The translations under genes and the position numbers were made by a program. The notes under the pieces are model-generated. The model had not been told where the DNA came from. It saw nothing but the letters and a program-made list of their open reading frames with translations, and did not search any database. A stretch of 26,872 nt of DNA from an uncultured Collinsella sp. (GTDB lineage Bacteria; Actinomycetota; Coriobacteriia; Coriobacteriales; Coriobacteriaceae), in contig CABVAS010000005.1 of NCBI GenBank assembly GCA_902496375.1, forward strand, positions 1 through 26,872, read 5' to 3'. Shown piece by piece: positions 22,375 through 26,872 of the stretch (position 1 is the stretch's first letter; each line of letters opens with the position of its first letter).

Positions 22375-23202
22375 ATGAGCGAGACCGCAGTAAACGGCGT
22401 CGAGCCGATCATCTTCCTTGATGACGTCCACGTCACCTTTAGGACCCGTACCGGCTCGATTCTGCACCCCAACCTGGTTCACGCCGTCCAGGGTGTAACG
22501 ATTAAGCTCATGCCCGGTCAGACGATCGGCATCGTCGGCGAGTCCGGTTGCGGTAAGTCCACCACCGCTAACGTCATGTGCGGCCTGCAGGCCCCCACGA
22601 GCGGCAAGGTCTACTTTAAGGGCAAGGACGTTACCAAACGTACCGCCGAGGACCGTCGCCACATGGGTCGCGTCATCTCGGTCGTGTTCCAGAACCCGGC
22701 CACGGCGCTCAACCCCCGCATGGTCGTTCGCGAGCAGCTGCTCGACCCCATGCGCGTCCACAACCTGGGTACCGAGGCCGAGCAGGAGAAGCGCGTCAAG
22801 GAACTCTTGGAGCTCACCGGTCTGCCCAGCTCCGCTGCCGAGGTTCTTCCCGGCCAGCTTTCGGGCGGCCAGCGTCAGCGCGTCGCAATTGCCCGTGCCC
22901 TGTCGCTGAACCCCGATGCCATCATCGCCGACGAGCCCACCTCGGCTCTGGACGTTTCGGTCCGCGCGCAGATTCTGAACCTGCTGACCGACCTTAAGAA
23001 GGAGCTCGGCCTGGCCATGGTGTTCATCAGCCATGACATCCAGACGGTCCGCTATATCTCTGACAACATCATCGTTATGAATGGCGGCAAGATCGTCGAG
23101 CAGGGCGAGGCCAAGCAGGTCTTCCAGCACCCCCAGGACCCCTACACCAAGATGCTGCTCGGCGCTGCGCCGTCGCTGCTGCACCCCAAGCTCGGCGAGT
23201 AG
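22375..23202 (+). CDS. ABC transporter ATPase, DppF type
   Basis: This 275-aa ATPase is the second nucleotide-binding subunit of the transporter. Walker A GESGCGKS is at 55-62, signature LSGGQRQRVAIARAL from 162, then ADEPTSALDVSV and FISHDIQTV with the switch His. The C-terminus ends like OppF/DppF (HPQDPYTKMLLGAAPSLLHP). It would dimerise with the ATPase half of the fusion protein to drive import. The ATG follows the upstream TAG directly, and the ribosome binding site GGAGGTGA (22362-22369) is nearly perfect, so this subunit is made at high rate. At 275 aa it is somewhat short for the family but lacks nothing obvious. Confidence 0.94.
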   Translation: MSETAVNGVEPIIFLDDVHVTFRTRTGSILHPNLVHAVQGVTIKLMPGQTIGIVGESGCGKSTTANVMCGLQAPTSGKVYFKGKDVTKRTAEDRRHMGRVISVVFQNPATALNPRMVVREQLLDPMRVHNLGTEAEQEKRVKELLELTGLPSSAAEVLPGQLSGGQRQRVAIARALSLNPDAIIADEPTSALDVSVRAQILNLLTDLKKELGLAMVFISHDIQTVRYISDNIIVMNGGKIVEQGEAKQVFQHPQDPYTKMLLGAAPSLLHPKLGE

Positions 23203-23218
23203 CCTCGCTTTCCCTCCC

Positions 23219-23246
23219 GTGCGCCCGGTTCCCTTGCCGGGCGCAC
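23219..23246 (+). promoter_or_regulatory. Stem-loop between transporter and esterase genes
   Basis: GTGCGCCCGG (23219-23228) pairs perfectly with CCGGGCGCAC (23237-23246) over an 8-nt loop. No T run follows. It resembles the hairpin at 19304-19337 and may protect the transporter mRNA or reduce read-through into the catabolic genes. Confidence 0.6.
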
Positions 23247-23282
23247 CTCCGTTGCGATTTCGAAAGGTTGGGTTCACGAGCC

Positions 23283-24260
23283 ATGCCAAGTGCTCAGGAG
23301 CTACAACATCAATTTGGTGAATATCGAGGCGCCATGCCCCGTCCATCAGATTTCGATCTCTTTTGGAAGGATCGCATGGCCGAGGCCGACGCCGTCGGGC
23401 TTGACTATGCGATCGAGACGGCATCGGTCAACGATGCCGCGACCTGCCAGCTTTTCGACCTCTGGTATACCGGCATGTGTGGCGCTCGCCTGCATGCCAA
23501 GTACCTTAAGCCCGTCTCGGACGAGCCCGTGCCATTGGTGCTTCAGTTCCATGGGTATCCGGGTGCAAGCCGCAGCTGGTTTGAGCAGGCGTCGTTTGCG
23601 GGCATGGGCATGGCACTCATCGCCCTCGACTGCCCCGGCCAAGGAGGTCCCTCCGAGGACATTGGTGGATTTGAGGGCACAACGGTCGCGGGCCATATCG
23701 TCGCCGGTATCGACGGCGACCCGGCCAACCTCTACTATGTCCGCTTGCACCAAGATATTCGCATCCTGTGCCGCATCGTTCGCGAGCTCGAGGGCATCGA
23801 TCTTTCCCGTGTGTTTGTGAACGGCGCGTCGCAGGGTGGTGGTTTGGGCATTGCGACCTGTGCGCTTAACAGCGAGCTTATCAATCGTGCCGCCATCCTC
23901 TATCCCTTCCTGTCAGATTTCCGCCTGGTCTGGGATTTGGATGCCGACGACATTGCCTACGAGGGCCTGCGCTATTGGTCTCGCTGGTTTGACGAGGACT
24001 CGACTCGTATTGACGAAGCCTATGCCAAGCTGGCGTACTTCGATTCCAAGAACTTTGCCCCTATGGTCAAATGCCCCGTGCTGTTTGGCACCGGCACAGC
24101 CGATATCGTCTGTCCGCCAGCGACGCAGTTTGCGGTCTATAACAACCTGACCTGCGAAAAGCGTCATGAGTTCTTTGAAGGCTTTGGCCACGAGGAGATT
24201 CAGGATTTTGACGATTTGATCATTCCGTTTTTCTGCAAGGGAGGGGAGGCTCATGTCTAA
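23283..24260 (+). CDS. CE7/AXE1-type acetyl esterase
   Basis: This 325-aa alpha/beta hydrolase is of the acetyl xylan esterase/cephalosporin C deacetylase family (CE7, AXE1), whose cytoplasmic members remove O-acetyl groups from imported sugars. The N-terminal region with PRPSDFDLFW is typical. The nucleophile is S183 in GASQGG, with acid D274 in GTADIVCPP and base H303 in FGHEE. The CE7 RGQ motif reads PGQGG, so one oxyanion-region residue is changed. There is no signal peptide, so it acts on an imported substrate. In this operon the likely job is de-O-acetylation of a sialic acid or related sugar, which is inference. The ATG at 23283 is preferred over a TTG at 23268 that abuts the only purine-rich site. 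Confidence 0.85.
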   Translation: MPSAQELQHQFGEYRGAMPRPSDFDLFWKDRMAEADAVGLDYAIETASVNDAATCQLFDLWYTGMCGARLHAKYLKPVSDEPVPLVLQFHGYPGASRSWFEQASFAGMGMALIALDCPGQGGPSEDIGGFEGTTVAGHIVAGIDGDPANLYYVRLHQDIRILCRIVRELEGIDLSRVFVNGASQGGGLGIATCALNSELINRAAILYPFLSDFRLVWDLDADDIAYEGLRYWSRWFDEDSTRIDEAYAKLAYFDSKNFAPMVKCPVLFGTGTADIVCPPATQFAVYNNLTCEKRHEFFEGFGHEEIQDFDDLIIPFFCKGGEAHV

Positions 24261-25104
24261 GTGCGAGAGCAATGTTGACGAGCTGATTGTCCCCGGGCTC
24301 GTGGGAATTCCTGGAACGGTTTCGTCAAGGCTCGCAGAATATCGGGACTGGCGCGGTGATGTCCAAGCAGATGTTTCTGATTTAGAGACATGCGCTTCGA
24401 ATCGTGAGATTCAAGGCCTGGCCATTACGGCGATTGACTTTGTTAACCCCTGCGCCCGTTACTCGGAGGTCTCCTTTGAGCTCGGTGACGATGCGATTCA
24501 CGCTCGTTTGATCGAGCCTGTCGGTCGTGCCCGAGTATCTGAGCGCGTGCCGTTGTGCCTGATGTTCCACGACATCGATCGGCCTGTGCGCGGCTGGCAT
24601 CACATGACGAGATTTGCCGCCATGGGGTATGCCGTCCTCGCGCTGGATGACGATGTTGCTGGTGCGGACGACCTGCAGCGGGGGATTTCTTCGCCTGCTT
24701 TTGTCAAGCGCGTCCGTTGGGGTTGCGCGATGGCGAAGGTGGCGCGCAATCTTGATGGCGTGGACCCCGACCGCATCTTTGCATGGGGCGAGGGCCTTGG
24801 CGGCGGAGTCGCGCTGGCGGTTTCTGCTCTGGACGAGCGGGGCCTCGCCTGCACGGCGGTTGCCAATCCAATTCCCGGTGGCCTCGAGGCGTTGTCGTCT
24901 CGGGTGCGTGGATCGGTGCTCATGGGCACATCGCTCATGGATGCCGTGAGTGATCCCAAGGGCCAGTTTGCCGTATTCAACGGTCTTGAGTGTGACCGGA
25001 GGCATATCATCTATGCCAAATACGCTCATGAGCGCATCAACGCGTTTGAAAACGAAGTCATCGACTTTTTTAACCAAACGTTCTACCCGTGTTCTTTGGC
25101 CTAG
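24253..25104 (+). CDS. Esterase-like protein lacking the catalytic serine (AXE1-related)
   Basis: This 283-aa protein aligns with the preceding esterase over most of its length, clearest at the C-terminus (GQFAVFNGLECDRRH against TQFAVYNNLTCEKRH). It is probably a diverged duplicate. At the nucleophile elbow GASQGG has become GEGLGG, with Gly at residue 181 in place of Ser, and the RGQ region is gone. The acid (D230) and His (H259 in YAHER) positions are kept. It is therefore probably not a Ser hydrolase; a binding, regulatory or heteromeric partner role is possible. The ATG overlaps the upstream stop by 8 nt, with a GGGAGGGGAGG ribosome binding site, so the pair is translated together. The frame is intact, which argues against simple decay. 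Confidence 0.75.
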   Translation: MSKCESNVDELIVPGLVGIPGTVSSRLAEYRDWRGDVQADVSDLETCASNREIQGLAITAIDFVNPCARYSEVSFELGDDAIHARLIEPVGRARVSERVPLCLMFHDIDRPVRGWHHMTRFAAMGYAVLALDDDVAGADDLQRGISSPAFVKRVRWGCAMAKVARNLDGVDPDRIFAWGEGLGGGVALAVSALDERGLACTAVANPIPGGLEALSSRVRGSVLMGTSLMDAVSDPKGQFAVFNGLECDRRHIIYAKYAHERINAFENEVIDFFNQTFYPCSLA

Positions 25105-25172
25105 ACGGCCTGGACACTGCCAACAAGAGTGGGTGGCATAGGGCCGCCCGCCAGACAACTAAGGAGATTCTT

Positions 25173-26093
25173 GTGGCAACTCAGAAATTCACCGGCGTTA
25201 TCCCTCCCGTCGTTGTTCCCGATACCGAAGACCACCAGCTCGATGTTGCCTCCTTTGAGCGCAGCATCAACCGCATGATCGATGCCGGCGTCGATGGCCT
25301 GTTCTTCCTGGGCTCTTCGGGCGAGGTCGTTTTCTCCACCGATGAGCGTCGTCGCCAGATCATCGCCGAGGCCGTTCGTATCGTCGACCACCGCGTGCCC
25401 GTCCTGGTCGGCATCATCGATACCGAGACCGAGCGCATGATCGAGCACGGTAAGGTCGCTCAGGAGCTGGGCGCCGATGCGCTTGTCGCCACCTGCCCGT
25501 TCTATGCCCTGCAGGGCATGACCGAGGTCGAGGAGCACTTCCGCATCCTGCACGAGGAGCTCGACCTGCCCATCTTTGCCTATGACATTCCCGTCTGCGT
25601 TCACACCAAGCTCCCCTGGAAGCTCCTTGCCAAGCTCGGCGCCGAGGGCGTCCTTGCTGGCGTCAAGGATTCCTCGGGTGATGACATCTCGTTCCGCTAT
25701 CTCGTTCAGGAGAACGAGAAGAACGGCCATCCGATGAGCATCCTCACCGGTCACGAGGTTGTTGTCGACGGCGCTTACCTCGGTGGCGCCGACGGTTCTG
25801 TCCCGGGCCTTGCCAACGTTGAGCCCGAGGGCTACGTGCGCCAGTGGAAGGCCGCTCAGGCCGGCGACTGGGCTACCGTCAAGGCCGAGCAGGATCGCCT
25901 CAATGAGATTTCGCACATCTGGGACGTCACCTCGGGCGTCCAGGGCTATGCCGGTGGCGTCGGCGCCTTCAAGACCGCTATGAACCTCATGGGCATCTTC
26001 GACAGCCCGACCATGCCGCGCCCGGTGAAGGCCATGACCGGCGAGAACGTCGAGGCGATTAGGAAGGTCCTTCAGGACAACGGTCTCCTGTAA
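25173..26093 (+). CDS. DapA/NanA-superfamily aldolase, candidate N-acetylneuraminate lyase
   Basis: This 306-aa class I aldolase is of the dihydrodipicolinate synthase/N-acetylneuraminate lyase superfamily, which forms a Schiff base between a Lys and a 2-keto acid. The carboxylate-binding GSSGE is at 47-51, Tyr is Y137 in YDIP, and the Schiff-base Lys is K165 in GVKDSSGD. These Tyr and Lys numbers equal those of E. coli NanA as I recall them. However, the Asp-Glu pair that holds the sugar tail in NanA reads His-Glu-Val here, so the exact substrate is uncertain. Expected products are pyruvate and an N-acyl sugar. The GTG at 25173 is chosen for AAGGAG six nt upstream; the longer ORF to 25089 adds unconserved sequence that includes the previous gene's end. 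Confidence 0.8.
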   Translation: MATQKFTGVIPPVVVPDTEDHQLDVASFERSINRMIDAGVDGLFFLGSSGEVVFSTDERRRQIIAEAVRIVDHRVPVLVGIIDTETERMIEHGKVAQELGADALVATCPFYALQGMTEVEEHFRILHEELDLPIFAYDIPVCVHTKLPWKLLAKLGAEGVLAGVKDSSGDDISFRYLVQENEKNGHPMSILTGHEVVVDGAYLGGADGSVPGLANVEPEGYVRQWKAAQAGDWATVKAEQDRLNEISHIWDVTSGVQGYAGGVGAFKTAMNLMGIFDSPTMPRPVKAMTGENVEAIRKVLQDNGLL

Positions 26094-26097
26094 AGCT

Positions 26098-26187
26098 TCC
26101 CAGGCACCCGACCTCGCCGTTCAACCGTGTGGCCATGACCCATTAGGTCAATGGCCACACGGTTTCTCGGCGATCTCGGACACCTGG
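26098..26187 (+). terminator. Long imperfect hairpin after the aldolase gene
   Basis: The core stem AACCGTGTGGCCATGACC (26123-26140) pairs with 26146-26164 with one bulge, over a CATTA loop. Short outer helices (CGCCG 26115-26119 with CGGCG 26168-26172, CCGA with TCGG, CCAGG with CCTGG) extend it to about 90 nt. Only TTTCT follows the core stem, so it is a moderate terminator or a processing site. No promoter for the next gene is clear in 26188-26264. Confidence 0.65.
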
Positions 26188-26264
26188 AAAACCTTTACTG
26201 CGCTGTGACGGCTAGCCTGACGGCGCATTTCCTGTAGTTGTTTTTATCTCCGAAGGAGAGCGAC

Positions 26265-26872
26265 ATGGAGAACAAGTACGTCTGCTCTGTCGATATCGGC
26301 GGAACTAAAATTGCGACTGCCATCATGGAGTACCCGGCTGACGGTAGTGTGCCCCATCCCGTTTTTGAGGCCGAGATTCCTACCGAGGCCCAGGAGGGCG
26401 GCGAGGCCGTCTTCCAGCGTATCGAGGCGTCTATCAAGGCCGCTCTTGAGGCGAATCCCGATGTCGAGGTTCTCGGTGTCGGTATCGGTGCCGCAGGCGT
26501 CGTCGATCCCAAGACGGGCGCCATTGCTTATGCCAATGAGATCATGCCCGGCTGGTCCGGCGTTCAGTTGGGGCCGCGTCTGCGCGAGGACCTTGGTCTT
26601 CCCGTTGCCGTTGTGGGCGACGTGCAGGCTCATGCTCTGGGCGAGGCCCACTGGGGCGTCGGCAAGGGCAAGTTCTCCGTCTTGTGCCTGGGAATCGGTA
26701 CGGGCATCGGTGGCGCATATGTCGAGAACGGCCGCGTGATGCAGGGCTTCCATGGTGCTGCCGGTCATATGGGCCACATCGAGTGCTCGGCTGCCGCCGG
26801 CATTCCCTGCGCCTGCGGGCGTTCCGGCCATCTGGAGTCGGTTGCTTCCGGAACATCAATCGGGCGCATGTA
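26265..26872 (+). CDS. ROK-family sugar kinase, partial; candidate ManNAc kinase
   Basis: This is the 5' part of a ROK kinase (202 codons to the window edge). The phosphate-binding DIGGTK is at residues 9-14. GDVQAHALGE carries the catalytic Asp, and LGIGTGIGGA is the second phosphate loop. The sugar-binding motif is GAAGHMGH, with H168 where most ROK kinases have Glu; E. coli ManNAc kinase NanK has GLAGHIGH as I remember it, which supports phosphorylation of ManNAc. The zinc motif is CACGRSGH, with His (H189) replacing the last Cys. The ATG at 26265 follows AAGGAGAG. It is placed after the aldolase but beyond a hairpin, so it may be read through or separately expressed. Confidence 0.85.
   Translation, partial: MENKYVCSVDIGGTKIATAIMEYPADGSVPHPVFEAEIPTEAQEGGEAVFQRIEASIKAALEANPDVEVLGVGIGAAGVVDPKTGAIAYANEIMPGWSGVQLGPRLREDLGLPVAVVGDVQAHALGEAHWGVGKGKFSVLCLGIGTGIGGAYVENGRVMQGFHGAAGHMGHIECSAAAGIPCACGRSGHLESVASGTSIGRM

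Noticed and set aside
19411..23424. A 1337-codon open frame on the - strand opposite the ABC transporter genes
   Set aside because: It is antisense to four well-supported genes, has no family motif and low-complexity Asp/Gly/His-rich composition. It is a by-product of the strong C/G-ending codon bias of those genes.
25089..25172. Longer N-terminus for the aldolase
   Set aside because: It would overlap the preceding gene's stop and has no ribosome binding site; AAGGAG is correctly placed for GTG 25173.
1..26872. CRISPR arrays, insertion sequences, phage genes or att sites
   Set aside because: No regularly spaced repeats, transposase, integrase or terminal inverted repeats were seen. All larger genes have intact frames.

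Overview
The window looks like chromosome of a high-GC Gram-positive, most likely a gut Coriobacteriia of the Collinsella type. That placement is an inference from codon use, strong GGAGG-type ribosome binding sites, a Tat-type lipoprotein binding protein and the gene content; no rRNA or tRNA gene is present to confirm it.

Left part (1-17264), housekeeping. After a strong terminator (73-103) come coaE, a membrane-anchored lytic transglycosylase and uvrB on the + strand. A - strand block follows, read from right to left: an LtaS-like membrane sulfatase (7772-9925), then mrp/apbC (6796-7626), a BaiN/RdsA-type flavoprotein (5524-6795) and a COG2509-type FAD dehydrogenase (3803-5443). uvrA diverges from the LtaS-like gene, with a LexA-box-like site in its upstream region. 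Next is a compact ybaK-murJ-uvrC run. All three UvrABC incision genes therefore lie within about 16 kb but in separate transcription units.

Right part (17265-26872), a carbohydrate uptake and catabolism cluster. A 363-bp intergenic region carries a LacI-type operator-like dyad and a promoter candidate. It also carries an unusually structured leader: an 11-bp closing stem around two perfect or near-perfect hairpins, then a GC hairpin, then a hairpin that buries the ribosome binding site. Downstream are a Tat lipoprotein family-5 binding protein, a DppB-type permease, a DppC permease fused to a DppD ATPase, and a DppF ATPase. These are followed by a CE7/AXE1-type acetyl esterase, a second esterase-like protein that has lost its catalytic serine, a DapA/NanA-superfamily aldolase and, cut by the window end, a ROK kinase. 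The ROK kinase has the GHxGH form of its sugar-binding motif, as I recall for E. coli NanK.

The most economical reading is an uptake and degradation operon for sialic acid or a closely related N-acyl/O-acetyl 2-keto-3-deoxy sugar acid. The dipeptide-type transporter imports the sugar, the esterase removes O-acetyl groups, the aldolase cleaves to pyruvate plus ManNAc, and the ROK kinase makes ManNAc-6-P. The epimerase and nagA/nagB steps would have to lie beyond the window. The points most worth following up are the riboswitch-like leader, the active/inactive esterase pair and the non-classical aldolase.
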